Positions 1-8,133 of a DNA stretch of 64,000 nucleotides are shown here, piece by piece. Under the pieces are notes generated by a model, which saw only the letters and a program-made list of their open reading frames with translations, was not told where the DNA came from and searched no databases. Position numbers and translations under genes: made by a program. How positions within the stretch are numbered: position 1 is the stretch's first letter; each line of letters begins with the position of its first letter. This stretch comes from Bacteroidota bacterium (GTDB taxonomy: Bacteria > Bacteroidota > Bacteroidia > Bacteroidales > Lentimicrobiaceae). Location: NCBI GenBank assembly GCA_023417935.1, contig JAEZDY010000006.1:20507-84506 (forward strand), in the 5' to 3' direction.

Positions 1-132
1 TTCCACAAGAGGACAATAGAACTATCAGACATACTATCTTAAATGCATTCATTACATATAGCACTAATGATGGTTGTAAAAATACAACATATATGTCTAA
101 AAATCAAGTTATTTCCTTAAATAAATCGTCTC
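1..132. other. Left-edge non-coding stretch
   Basis: AT-rich sequence beyond the 3' end of the ZIP transporter gene. One plus-strand frame is open from the window edge to about 166, but it runs into the transporter gene and its translation is a low-complexity string rich in Asn, Thr and Ser, so I do not call it. No hairpin terminator, tRNA or repeat is visible. Confidence 0.5.
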
Positions 133-942
133 TTAACCCAACGCAACATCCAGCAACATCATAGTTGCAAAGCCCATCATTGCTCCTATGGTGGAGAGGT
201 CAGTTTCATTGCCTGTTTGTGATTCAGGTATGAGTTCTTCTACTACTACAAATATCATTGCTCCGGCGGCAAATGCCAATGCATAGGGTAAAATGGGCGT
301 AACAGATAATACCAGGTATGCACCGGCAACTCCTGCAATGGGTTCAACTATGCCCGACATTTGTCCGTAGTTAAAAGCTCTAAGCCGGCTGAATCCTTCG
401 CGTCTTAATGGAATGGAGACTGCGGCACCTTCAGGGAAATTCTGTAAGCCGATTCCTATCGCAAGGGCAATAGCACCGGCAAGCATACCTACATCAGGAT
501 TGTTTGCAAGTGCGCCAAAAGTAACTCCTATAGCTAATCCTTCAGGTATATTATGCAGGGTAATTGCTAAAACCAGTAATACACTCCTCTGCCATTGTGT
601 TTTAATACCTTCGGCCTTTTCCCTTGCCAGTCCTAAATGCAAGTGTGGTAATATTTTGTCGATCAAAAGCAGAAAAGCTCCACCTAACAGGAATCCAACA
701 ACAGCAGGCACCCAGGGTATATCGCCATTCTCTTCAGCCATCTCTATGGCAGGCTTTAATAACGACCAAAAACTGGCTGCGATCATAACACCGGCAGCAA
801 AGCCGAGCATTGAATTTAGTATCTTTTTATTGATTGACTTAAAAAAGAAAACCATTGATGCGCCGAAAGCAGTAAGAAACCAGGTGAACAGGGTTGCCCC
901 AAGAGCCAGTAATACAGGATTGTAGTCGAGTAACTGTTCCAT
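133..942 (-). CDS. ZIP family divalent metal transporter (ZupT-like)
   Basis: Inner-membrane permease, expected to import zinc, iron or related divalent ions. The 269-residue protein has about eight hydrophobic segments. It carries both metal-site signatures of the bacterial ZIP branch: HNIPEG at residues 130-135 and QNFPEG at 167-172. A hydrophilic, charged loop lies between (about 104-119). Length and motif spacing are normal for ZupT/GufA-type members. It lies 7 bp downstream of a small lipoprotein gene on the same strand, so the two are probably one transcript. The metal actually carried cannot be read from the sequence. Confidence 0.9.
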   Translation of the reverse strand: MEQLLDYNPVLLALGATLFTWFLTAFGASMVFFFKSINKKILNSMLGFAAGVMIAASFWSLLKPAIEMAEENGDIPWVPAVVGFLLGGAFLLLIDKILPHLHLGLAREKAEGIKTQWQRSVLLVLAITLHNIPEGLAIGVTFGALANNPDVGMLAGAIALAIGIGLQNFPEGAAVSIPLRREGFSRLRAFNYGQMSGIVEPIAGVAGAYLVLSVTPILPYALAFAAGAMIFVVVEELIPESQTGNETDLSTIGAMMGFATMMLLDVALG

Positions 943-949
943 TGTTTAT

Positions 950-1378
950 TTACATTTCGGCCATAAAATGATCTTCATTGTACTTCCTCAGTACTACGCC
1001 GTTCATTACCATCTTCATAGTATCAGCATCGAAGTATGGATTAACGTCAATCGTGTATTGCCTTCCTGTGTGATATAATTTTTTAATACTAATAATGCTA
1101 TCGCCGGTAAACTCCAGCCCAAAGCCAAAGTTATATACTGCATTGGCCTTTTTTATTCCCAAAACATCAAATTCAGGATGAAGACTATCCATTGGTTGGT
1201 AAATATTTGCATATCCTTCAGGCATGATCTCTATTTGGAAGCCCGATGGTGACTGCCATACTCCTATGAATTCTTTTTTGTCGTCAGGAACGGGAGGTTG
1301 TTTATTACATCCCAACAGTATGAATGCTGTGAAGATCAGGGAAATAAATGTGATTCTTTTGAATTCAATGGTGCCCAT
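950..1378 (-). CDS. Hypothetical small lipoprotein
   Basis: A 142-residue protein with a lipoprotein signal: a hydrophobic stretch ending in the lipobox LLGC (Cys at residue 24), then Asn-Lys and a Pro-rich start. It is predicted to be lipid-anchored in the envelope. The mature part has alternating beta-type segments and includes GVWQSPSGF, reminiscent of small lipocalin-like or META-type lipoproteins, but I recognise no family with confidence. It sits 7 bp upstream of the ZIP transporter gene on the same strand, so a metal-related role is possible but only by context. Confidence 0.75.
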   Translation of the reverse strand: MGTIEFKRITFISLIFTAFILLGCNKQPPVPDDKKEFIGVWQSPSGFQIEIMPEGYANIYQPMDSLHPEFDVLGIKKANAVYNFGFGLEFTGDSIISIKKLYHTGRQYTIDVNPYFDADTMKMVMNGVVLRKYNEDHFMAEM

Positions 1379-1450
1379 AAGAGGTTCGATTAATGACTAT
1401 AAAGATATGCATAGTTTTGATTATCCTGGTTAATCAGGTGACTCAACAAC

Positions 1451-2305
1451 TTATTGAACCAACTTGTTGAGGAAATGTGTAATTGTATTCAAAACTTCTA
1501 TTTTTTCAGGTTCATTGTGTAATTCATGAAATGCATTTTCCCATAAAACTAGTTGGCATTTTTCATCTATGGGACCAGCAAACTGAATACTTCCCGAAGG
1601 ATATGCAAGGAGATCTTCCTTGCCATGCATCAATAGCAGTGGCAGCGGGAACGATGCGGCGTTTTCAAGCACCCATTTTCTTACACCTATCATTATCTTC
1701 CCAAATCCAAGCGTGATGCGGTAATGCACCATGGGGTCATGGATGTATCGTTTTACCACGTCATTGTCGCGCGACATCAGCAAAGGACTAACACCACTAT
1801 GCAGCGACAGACGCGGCAGTATGGACCCAAGCACTTTGGCTGCCATAATTTTCAAAGGCTGTTCATCAAGTGACGTGTGAAGGGCAGGGCTTGACGCGAT
1901 GATGCCATTAATATGAGGTTTACGTTTTAAACCATAGTATAGCACCATAATGGCACCAAGGCTTTGACCATATAAAAACAGTGGCTTATTCGGATAACGT
2001 TGTTTAGCTTTATCCAATAAGGTATCAATGTCTTTTGCCAAAGCCTCAATGGATGGAATATGTCCACGCTGGCCTTCTGACCTTCCATGACCCCGCCAGT
2101 CGGCTCCGAAGAATACATAGCCTTCCTTCACAAGATAGTCAGCAACATGCGCAAAACGCGAAGTATGCTCTCCAATTCCATGTACCAGGCAAACTACTCC
2201 TTTTATTGGAGTTGGATTATTATTACTGCCAATATCGGGTTCCCAGCCTTGGGCATATATTTTTAATCCATCGGCTGATTGCCAGTTTATTTCAAAGTGA
2301 TTCAT
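1451..2305 (-). CDS. Alpha/beta hydrolase, monoacylglycerol lipase-like
   Basis: Serine hydrolase of the lysophospholipase/monoglyceride lipase type, probably cytosolic because no signal peptide is seen. The 284-residue protein has the oxyanion-hole motif VHGIGEH (41-47), the family motif RGHGRSEG (71-78), the nucleophile elbow GQSLG (Ser115), an acid residue in HGKED (Asp231) and a catalytic His in NAFHEL (His260). All triad members are present with normal spacing. Its ATG overlaps the amidase stop by 4 bp (ATGA), so it is translated from the same message. The natural ester substrate is unknown. Confidence 0.88.
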   Translation of the reverse strand: MNHFEINWQSADGLKIYAQGWEPDIGSNNNPTPIKGVVCLVHGIGEHTSRFAHVADYLVKEGYVFFGADWRGHGRSEGQRGHIPSIEALAKDIDTLLDKAKQRYPNKPLFLYGQSLGAIMVLYYGLKRKPHINGIIASSPALHTSLDEQPLKIMAAKVLGSILPRLSLHSGVSPLLMSRDNDVVKRYIHDPMVHYRITLGFGKIMIGVRKWVLENAASFPLPLLLMHGKEDLLAYPSGSIQFAGPIDEKCQLVLWENAFHELHNEPEKIEVLNTITHFLNKLVQ

Positions 2306-3897
2306 TGTGCATTTAGGAATTGAGGAGCCCTTCTTTTTTTAGTTCCACTTTCAAACCCATAGGCTATTTCCAACAACAGAGGCTCACTCCATGCCCTGCC
2401 AAAGAATGATATACCAACAGGCAAGCCATCAATAAAACCCATTGGGACGGTTATATTCGGATAACCCGATATAGCTGCCGGTGATGAACTGCCAACATGA
2501 AAGGCGTCGCCGTTGGTTAAGTCGGTTTTCCATGCCGGTGCTCCAGTTGGAGCAATGATGGCATCGAGTTTATGCTCATTCATAACCCTGTCAATTCCAT
2601 CTTCACGCATTCCCTTTTGCATCCCTTTGAGTGCTTCAAGGTATTCAGGTGAGTTCAGGTCGCCTTTTTCCTGAGCCATTTCCAGATATTTTTGATCGAA
2701 ATGATCAAGTTCAATTGAATCGCGCAGGTTAAAAGCTATAAGTTCTTCAACGGTTTTAACCGGAGCTCCCGCTCCCAATGATGCAAAATACTTATTCAAT
2801 CCATCTTTATACTCGTAAAGCATCACCTGAAATGACCAGTCACCTACTTTATCGTCGGCTATCTTATCAACTTCAATCACCTCCGCTCCCTGACTTTTGA
2901 GGTATGCTACCGTACTCATCATCAAAGAATCAACCTTGAAATTAATGCCAAATGGTTCTTTAAATAAGCCAATCCGCTTACCCTTTAAACCGTCTTCTTT
3001 CAAGAACTGCGTATAGTCAGAATGGAATTTCCCTTCAGAAGCAAGTGTAAGAGAGTCGGCCGGATCAACACCAACCATAGCACCCAGACATATTGCCGCA
3101 TCCATGAGAGTTCTTCCCATTGGTCCGGGGGTATCCTGTGTAGCAGATATTGGGATAATACCTGAGCGGCTTAGCAGTCCAACAGTAGGTTTAATTCCGG
3201 CAATGCCATTACTATGCGAGGGGCATACAATTGAGCCATTTGTTTCAGTTCCAATGGCAATCATTGTGAGGTTAGCTGATACGGCAGCAGCAGAGCCTGA
3301 GCTTGATCCACAAGGATTGCGGCTGAGGTCATAAGGGTTTTTGGTTTGTCCGCCTAATCCGCTCCATCCACTCGTTGAAAGTTCACCCCTGAAGTTGGCC
3401 CATTCGCTGAGATTTGCCTTGCCAATAATTACAGCACCGGCTTCACGTAATTTCTGCGCTATGAAGCTATCCTTTAGCGGGAAAGAATTAGCCATTACCC
3501 TTGAACCTGCAGTACATGGCATTTTATCATGTGTATCAATATTATCTTTGAGCAAAACCGGTATGCCATGCATAGGTCCGCGTAGTTTTCCTTCCTTCAT
3601 TTCCTTGTCGAGTTGCTCAGCAATTGCAATAGCATCGGGGTTCACAAAAATTACCGAGTGTAATCCGGGACCGTTTTGATCAATTTCTTCAATCCTATCA
3701 AGGTAAGCCTGCACCACCTCTTTAACAGTAAAATCACCATCCCTGTATCCCTGGCTGATCTGGGCAATTTCATACTCAAGGAATTTAAAATCATTCACAT
3801 TCTTTTCAGCGGTTTTTGTTTCGCGCTCCTGGCATGACGTAATCACAGCAATGAGGAATGCTGTGCACAACATTTTGTATAGGTTACTCATATACAT
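2302..3897 (-). CDS. Lipoprotein amidase (amidase signature family)
   Basis: Amide-bond hydrolase of the GatA/peptide-amidase family, here exported as a lipoprotein. The N-terminus has a hydrophobic signal and the lipobox VITSC (Cys22). The catalytic core has Lys117 in LLKDN, the Ser-rich GSSSGS box (197-202) for the cis-Ser, and the nucleophile Ser222 in NGSIVCPS. This Ser-cisSer-Lys triad is complete. At 531 residues it matches secreted amidases rather than GatA, and there is no gatB or gatC nearby. It overlaps the downstream hydrolase gene by 4 bp. A TATATTTG box on the minus strand (3932-3925) would start transcription about 20 nt before this ATG. A start at Met3 (3891) is equally possible. 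Confidence 0.88.
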   Translation of the reverse strand: MYMSNLYKMLCTAFLIAVITSCQERETKTAEKNVNDFKFLEYEIAQISQGYRDGDFTVKEVVQAYLDRIEEIDQNGPGLHSVIFVNPDAIAIAEQLDKEMKEGKLRGPMHGIPVLLKDNIDTHDKMPCTAGSRVMANSFPLKDSFIAQKLREAGAVIIGKANLSEWANFRGELSTSGWSGLGGQTKNPYDLSRNPCGSSSGSAAAVSANLTMIAIGTETNGSIVCPSHSNGIAGIKPTVGLLSRSGIIPISATQDTPGPMGRTLMDAAICLGAMVGVDPADSLTLASEGKFHSDYTQFLKEDGLKGKRIGLFKEPFGINFKVDSLMMSTVAYLKSQGAEVIEVDKIADDKVGDWSFQVMLYEYKDGLNKYFASLGAGAPVKTVEELIAFNLRDSIELDHFDQKYLEMAQEKGDLNSPEYLEALKGMQKGMREDGIDRVMNEHKLDAIIAPTGAPAWKTDLTNGDAFHVGSSSPAAISGYPNITVPMGFIDGLPVGISFFGRAWSEPLLLEIAYGFESGTKKRRAPQFLNAQ

Positions 3898-3924
3898 GGT
3901 TATAAGTGGTTTGAATCTTTATAA

Positions 3925-3932
3925 CAAATATA
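3925..3932 (-). promoter_or_regulatory. -7 box upstream of the amidase gene
   Basis: Read on the minus strand this is TATATTTG, a match to the Bacteroidota -7 consensus TAnnTTTG. It is placed so that transcription would begin about 20 nt before the amidase ATG. No clear -33 TTG is seen. Confidence 0.4.
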
Positions 3933-4063
3933 CTAATTACAACTATAATAAAGACATGCTTATTGACCAGGATATAAAAATGCGGGTTCTTATCAGGTTA
4001 TAAATGAAAAAGGAGACGTGAATTAATCATGTCTCCTCAGTTTAGTTTCACAAGCGAATTCTT

Positions 4064-4786
4064 TTATCTTCCACGACCGTTACCGCTTCTGGTGCTTCTT
4101 TGGTTCGATTCACGTTTTGCATAAGAACCTTTATCGTTTTTATACTGGCGGTCGTTACCACGGTTAACATAGTTGCCCTTACCACGTTTGTCATCTTGTT
4201 TGTAGTGGCCTTTATGGTTTCCATTATTACCTTTATGATTTCCACGCCCATCATAATTTCCATATTCTCTATGGTTTCCATGACCTCTGTGTGAATTGTA
4301 TCCTTTATGATCGTCATGCCTGTTTTTATAATGTTTGTTAGGTTTATGGCCGGCATGGTAACCGTGGAAATGCTTGTCATAATGTTTTCCATGTCCATGT
4401 CCCCTGTAGTACCTCGCATAATGATGGTCATAATGGTAAGTACGATACCAGTTAATATGATGATGGTTGTGGATAAATGGACGATCGATATGGATATCAA
4501 GCTCTACGATTGGAGCTATCCCAAAATCGATGTGGATAAACCTTTGAGGCAGCACGGTGCTGAATACCCAGTTAGGACCTGAAAGATAAATATACGATGC
4601 CCTGTGCATATCATAGTAGATATTGTGATCAGGGAAGTACACATACCGTGTGGCGGGATCGCAACAATGAATATCAACCCATTCAGGATGATGAACGTGT
4701 CCATATTGGGCTTTAGCGTTAGAAGGTATAGTAAGAGTCAGCGCCAGTATTAACAAAAGGCCTGTAAGAGTGTGTTGTGGTTTCAT
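4064..4786 (-). CDS. Secreted His/Gly/Tyr-rich protein of unknown function
   Basis: A 240-residue protein with a classical signal peptide (hydrophobic core about 8-20, cleavage likely after AKA near 26). A short ordered part (about 27-105) contains a Cys-Cys pair and several Trp and Tyr. From about 106 on it becomes a disordered tail very rich in His, Gly, Lys, Asn, Arg and Tyr, with many HxH, HH and GH pairs. This composition suggests metal binding or a nucleic-acid or polysaccharide-binding extracellular tail. I recognise no family for the tail. A second same-strand frame is open across most of the gene, but it only reflects the skewed codons. Confidence 0.75.
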   Translation of the reverse strand: MKPQHTLTGLLLILALTLTIPSNAKAQYGHVHHPEWVDIHCCDPATRYVYFPDHNIYYDMHRASYIYLSGPNWVFSTVLPQRFIHIDFGIAPIVELDIHIDRPFIHNHHHINWYRTYHYDHHYARYYRGHGHGKHYDKHFHGYHAGHKPNKHYKNRHDDHKGYNSHRGHGNHREYGNYDGRGNHKGNNGNHKGHYKQDDKRGKGNYVNRGNDRQYKNDKGSYAKRESNQRSTRSGNGRGR

Positions 4787-4892
4787 GGCAGTTTGGTTTT
4801 AAATTTACTATATGAACCACTTCACTATAATCATGCCAAAAAAATGCGCTACGCGCGTTCAAGATGGTTTCCCATACGCACAGAAATCTACC

Positions 4893-4940
4893 TTGAACTA
4901 CATTGAACCACCTTGAACAATCTTGAACCACATTGAACTA
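4893..4940. repeat. 10-bp tandem repeat TTGAACYAYM (array 1)
   Basis: Five head-to-tail units of exactly 10 bp: TTGAACTACA, TTGAACCACC, TTGAACAATC, TTGAACCACA, TTGAACTA. The last unit contains the stop codon of the Mn-catalase gene (CTA on plus, TAG on the coding strand). An inverted GTTCAAG lies a little to the left at about 4859. The same unit recurs at 5984-6050 (as reverse complement, period 11), 9314-9341 and 63834-63904. Confidence 0.9.
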
Positions 4941-5894
4941 TTTCTTTGTTTGTTTAGATCCTCCATTGTCGTAGTTACTCCATTGAGATACTCCTTTAGG
5001 CTCAGCTTTATTAATTTCAGCACTCTTTTCTTTGCTCATTTTCTTGTTAAGAGTATCGGTATCTTTTATTTTCTTGTCCATACCCTTCTCTTCTTCCTGT
5101 AGTCCTTCAGTTTTTTCAATATAATCAACAGGATCCTGAATATAATTCCACGGCTCGCCGGTAATTGGCATATTTCCTTCATTCCATGGGCCTCTTACTT
5201 CATTGCCATTTGACAAATTAAAATACTTGTTCGCGAAACGGGGATCTCTCTGAAGTACTCCGGGAGGGTAATTTGGTTTTATAGTTTCAAGAGCTGCCTG
5301 GAACATCTCAAAGTGCGCTATTTCACGGGTCATAAGAAATGAAAGTGATTCCTTTACATAAGGATCATCGGTAAATTGCATCAGCCGTTCATACACAATC
5401 TTAGCCCTGGACTCTGCTGCTATATTAGATCGCATATCCACTGAAAGGTCGCCTTCAGCATTAACGTATGAGCCACTCCATGGTATACCCTGGCTATTAG
5501 TAACACGGGGTCCGCCCGCACTTAGAATGTAATTCTGCGGATTCATAAAGGCTTGGTGCATATAGCCTTCCTTCGCAGTCTTTCCCTCCATTAGCCTCAT
5601 AATTTCTGACCCGTCGGCAGCATCTTTAAGATCAGCATTAGTGCCTTTCAAGAGCATCTGTATGGTAGCACCAACAATTTCAAGGTGGCTGAACTCTTCT
5701 GTAGCGATATCCATAAGCATATCGTACTTGTCGGGATAAGGCATTCTGGCCGCGAATGCTTGTACAAAATACTGCATAGCAGCTTTTAGTTCGCCGTTCT
5801 CTCCGCCGAACTGCTCAAGTAGCAGAGCAGCAAAAACATGGTCGGGTTTAGAAACACGGGCGTTAAATTGTAAATCTTTGACATGATGAAACAT
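4938..5894 (-). CDS. Manganese catalase
   Basis: Non-haem dimanganese catalase that disproportionates hydrogen peroxide, cytosolic. The 318-residue protein has the ligand set of the family: Glu35, an ExxH pair at Glu67-His70 (EEFSHLE), a middle Glu in AAESRAKIVYERL, and a second ExxH in MTREIAHFE. All are in the expected order for a four-helix ferritin-like bundle. The last 45 or so residues form a charged Lys/Glu-rich tail (EEEKGMDKKIKD), longer than in the minimal enzymes. Repeat arrays flank the gene on both sides, and its stop codon lies inside array 1. No operon partner is evident. Confidence 0.95.
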   Translation of the reverse strand: MFHHVKDLQFNARVSKPDHVFAALLLEQFGGENGELKAAMQYFVQAFAARMPYPDKYDMLMDIATEEFSHLEIVGATIQMLLKGTNADLKDAADGSEIMRLMEGKTAKEGYMHQAFMNPQNYILSAGGPRVTNSQGIPWSGSYVNAEGDLSVDMRSNIAAESRAKIVYERLMQFTDDPYVKESLSFLMTREIAHFEMFQAALETIKPNYPPGVLQRDPRFANKYFNLSNGNEVRGPWNEGNMPITGEPWNYIQDPVDYIEKTEGLQEEEKGMDKKIKDTDTLNKKMSKEKSAEINKAEPKGVSQWSNYDNGGSKQTKK

Positions 5895-5983
5895 AAAACA
5901 TCTTTTTTGGTGAATACTGAAAATACAACATCACCCATTGACGTTTGTTTCTCATATTCAATATGTTACATGCATGCAGCGCA

Positions 5984-6050
5984 TTCAAAAGTTGTTCAAA
6001 GGTGGTTCAAAGCCTTCGGCGTTCAAAAGTTGTTCAAAGGTGGTTCAAAG
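5984..6050. repeat. Duplicated TTCAAA-type repeat block (array 2)
   Basis: A 29-bp block (5984-6012) is repeated without a mismatch at 6022-6050 after a 9-bp spacer. Each block contains three units of TTCAAA(A/G)GTKG with a period of 11 bp. On the minus strand this reads TTTGAACCACC, TTTGAACAACT, the same word as array 1 with one extra T. The block ends 5 bp before the stop codon of the DUF1801 gene. Confidence 0.9.
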
Positions 6051-6055
6051 TCTAG

Positions 6056-6418
6056 CTATCCATTTTTCTTTTCTTCGTTTTCTGATATCCTGAATTTTAC
6101 AGCTTCAATTATAAGTTCTTCAGGGAGTGGTTGGTTGTAGGGGAAATGTACTGAACCTTTAGTGGTTTTGTAACCTGCGTTTTTAAATGTTTCAACTGTG
6201 GATGTACCTGCGGGATAAAAACCCAGGTGATTGGCATTTGCAGCAAAATAAACCAGCGGACGGCCTGAGGATTGATATGCGGGCATACCATAACTTATTG
6301 TTTCAGTTGCATGGGACGCAGTTTGTACAATGATCTTTCGAATCTGCTGCATCATTTCCTGCTTCTCCGGAGGGAAAGAAGTTATATATTCGTCGACGTT
6401 GATTGGTTTTTTCATCAA
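6056..6418 (-). CDS. DUF1801 family protein (YdhG/YjhX-like)
   Basis: Small 120-residue cytosolic protein of the DUF1801 family. It has the typical start with VDEYI and PPEKQEMMQQIRKII, the central TISYGMPAYQ and the FYPAGTSTVE segment near the middle. The family fold is known, but its biochemical role is not established. Length is normal. It is monocistronic as far as can be seen. An AT-rich gap and a possible sigma-54 promoter for the divergent cytochrome gene lie upstream. Confidence 0.82.
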   Translation of the reverse strand: MMKKPINVDEYITSFPPEKQEMMQQIRKIIVQTASHATETISYGMPAYQSSGRPLVYFAANANHLGFYPAGTSTVETFKNAGYKTTKGSVHFPYNQPLPEELIIEAVKFRISENEEKKNG

Positions 6419-6659
6419 GTTGTATATTTATTTATAGCTTAACAAATAACTGCCCTTTTAAACTAAATAATTATGATCTGAAGTTAACATTTTAACACAG
6501 CTAACAAGTTATAAGCATGTAATTTAGAATCGTTATAAACTTTTATGATATGCAGTTATGTGCATTTATTATTATTACATTTGCTCCTTGAAATCAGTGT
6601 TAGATACAAAACCTAACTAAAAAATTAATTCTAAATTCTCACAATAATTTAAAGCAATC

Positions 6660-6675
6660 TGGCACGAAGATTGTA
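6660..6675 (+). promoter_or_regulatory. Possible sigma-54 promoter of the cytochrome c gene
   Basis: TGGCAC, 5 bp, TTGTA: an intact -24 element and a -12 element with one deviation (GT instead of GC). The expected transcription start is near 6686. That falls after the first possible ATG (6683) and before the second (6701), so it favours 6701 as the true start. No activator gene is in the window. Confidence 0.4.
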
Positions 6676-6700
6676 TTGTTAAATGAAAAACAATAAAACC

Positions 6701-7093
6701 ATGAAAAACTTATTATTTATCGTTATCGCATTAGCTTTTACCCTCAGCGTATCAGCACAACAAAAACAACCAGGATGGAAAGCTCCTGAAAAGTACAAAA
6801 CTATGAAAGTAACCGAAAAAGGTGACTTAGCAGTTGGTAAAGAACTATACAACAAGAATTGCAAGTCATGCCACGGTGCTAAAGGCTTAGGCGATGGTCC
6901 AAAGGCTGCTTCATTGAAAACTTTCCCTGGTAATTTCACAGCTGATTATTTCAAGAAGTACAATGATGGTGAACTTTATTACATTTCTTTCGTAGGTAGT
7001 GGTGAAATGCCAAATTATGAAAAGAAAATAGCTGATGAAGGTGACAAAGCATCTGTATTAGCTTACGTTAAACAGTTGAGTAAGGCTAAATAA
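6701..7093 (+). CDS. Exported monohaem c-type cytochrome
   Basis: Small periplasmic electron-transfer protein. From the ATG at 6701 it has a classical signal peptide (MKNLLFIV core, cleavage after VSA), then a single haem attachment site CKSCH and a later Met in SGEMPNY that suits the distal ligand. The GLGDGP segment after the haem site is common in class I cytochromes c. An ATG at 6683 would add six residues, but the sigma-54-like promoter and the signal-peptide shape favour 6701. A clear terminator follows the stop. No oxidase or reductase partner is next to it. Confidence 0.88.
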   Translation: MKNLLFIVIALAFTLSVSAQQKQPGWKAPEKYKTMKVTEKGDLAVGKELYNKNCKSCHGAKGLGDGPKAASLKTFPGNFTADYFKKYNDGELYYISFVGSGEMPNYEKKIADEGDKASVLAYVKQLSKAK

Positions 7094-7118
7094 GCTTTAA
7101 AATCTTAAGTATAGAAAA

Positions 7119-7142
7119 GCTCGCAAATTGCGGGCTTTTTTT
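7119..7142 (+). terminator. Intrinsic terminator after the cytochrome c gene
   Basis: GCTCGC and GCGGGC form a stem around AAATT, followed by seven T. It lies 26 bp after the stop codon and 21 bp before the end of the convergent lipid kinase gene. Confidence 0.8.
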
Positions 7143-7163
7143 ATGCCGGATAATAAAACCAGA

Positions 7164-8063
7164 CTAAGTGATCAGGTTAATTCTGTTAGTAATTATGTTT
7201 ATTGCATGTTTCTGGATTTCCGCGCGTAACTCTGTTTGTTTACCAAGGAGTTCACCATCAACCTGCAGTTCCTGTGCCGGGCTTATTTGAATTTTTGCTG
7301 AAGTGCAAGGGTAAACTTCAACATTAGGCTGCTTATGGAACGATCCGGTGAATGCACCGATTATACTACGCCAAACCCACCTGCGATATGGTCTGATCAT
7401 GATCACTTCAAACACTCCATCATCCTTTAATCCATCAGGATTAATGTTAGCCCCTGTTCCATATTTATTGGCATTCGCAATCAATGTCATATACACTTTA
7501 TGGCTGATAACATCATTACCATTACTTAATGTACACCTGAAGCTCGGTTGTGGTTTAATGATCTCTTTCATAAAATGCCTGAAATAAGCCCACAGCCCAC
7601 GTTTACCTTCTTTCTCAAATTCCTTGATAATCCTTGCATTGATACCTACATCGCTTAGATGCAGGCTTATATGTTTTTCATTGATCCTAATAATATCCAT
7701 AGGCTTGGCATTGCCTTCTGATATGAGCATAACTGCATCCTCAGTCTTTGATGGAATGTTGAGTTCAGTTGCAAGACCATTTGCTGAACCCAGGGGAATT
7801 ATTCCAAGTTTGATGTTTGTTCCAATTAACACTGTTGCGACCAGATTAATGGTGCCATCACCTCCCGCAGCTACCACTGTTTCAGGATTTACTTCATTAA
7901 TTTTGTTTTTAATGGTATCTTTTTCACAGTATTCATCCAGGAAAAAAAACTCGGGCTTGGTTTCCTTACCCTCCATTAATTTGTGCACAATATTCTCAAT
8001 ATCAGGGTTGTCAGAAGATCCTGATTTTTGATTGACGACATAAAGGATCTTCTGTTTTCCCAT
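7164..8063 (-). CDS. Diacylglycerol kinase family lipid kinase
   Basis: ATP-dependent kinase of the DAGK catalytic-domain family (YegS/DgkB-like), which phosphorylates diacylglycerol, sphingoid or related lipids at the inner membrane face. Motifs are the N-terminal strand with NQKSG, the nucleotide-binding GGDGTIN, PLGSANG (the GTAND-equivalent loop) and, in the C-terminal lobe, LQVDGE. I place the start at 8063 because family members begin a few residues before the first strand. The frame is also open to an ATG at 8084. Substrate cannot be told from sequence. It is divergent from the App1-type gene with about 50-70 bp between starts. Confidence 0.85.
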   Translation of the reverse strand: MGKQKILYVVNQKSGSSDNPDIENIVHKLMEGKETKPEFFFLDEYCEKDTIKNKINEVNPETVVAAGGDGTINLVATVLIGTNIKLGIIPLGSANGLATELNIPSKTEDAVMLISEGNAKPMDIIRINEKHISLHLSDVGINARIIKEFEKEGKRGLWAYFRHFMKEIIKPQPSFRCTLSNGNDVISHKVYMTLIANANKYGTGANINPDGLKDDGVFEVIMIRPYRRWVWRSIIGAFTGSFHKQPNVEVYPCTSAKIQISPAQELQVDGELLGKQTELRAEIQKHAINIITNRINLIT

Positions 8064-8133
8064 ATTAACACGAACAATCATCACACGGCTGCGTTTACCA
8101 ACATTGTATCATCGATTACAGATCAAATGATCC

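Noticed and set aside
3..164. Open plus-strand frame at the left edge
   Set aside because: Low-complexity translation, no recognisable domain, and it overlaps the ZIP gene end.
413..925. 170-codon plus-strand frame opposite the ZIP transporter gene
   Set aside because: The minus-strand gene has the ZIP motifs. The plus frame is a Pro/Ala/Ser-rich shadow.
4048..4500. 150-codon minus-strand frame rich in Met, Ile and Thr
   Set aside because: It is a frame-shifted reading of the His/Gly-rich secreted protein, which has the signal peptide and plausible composition.
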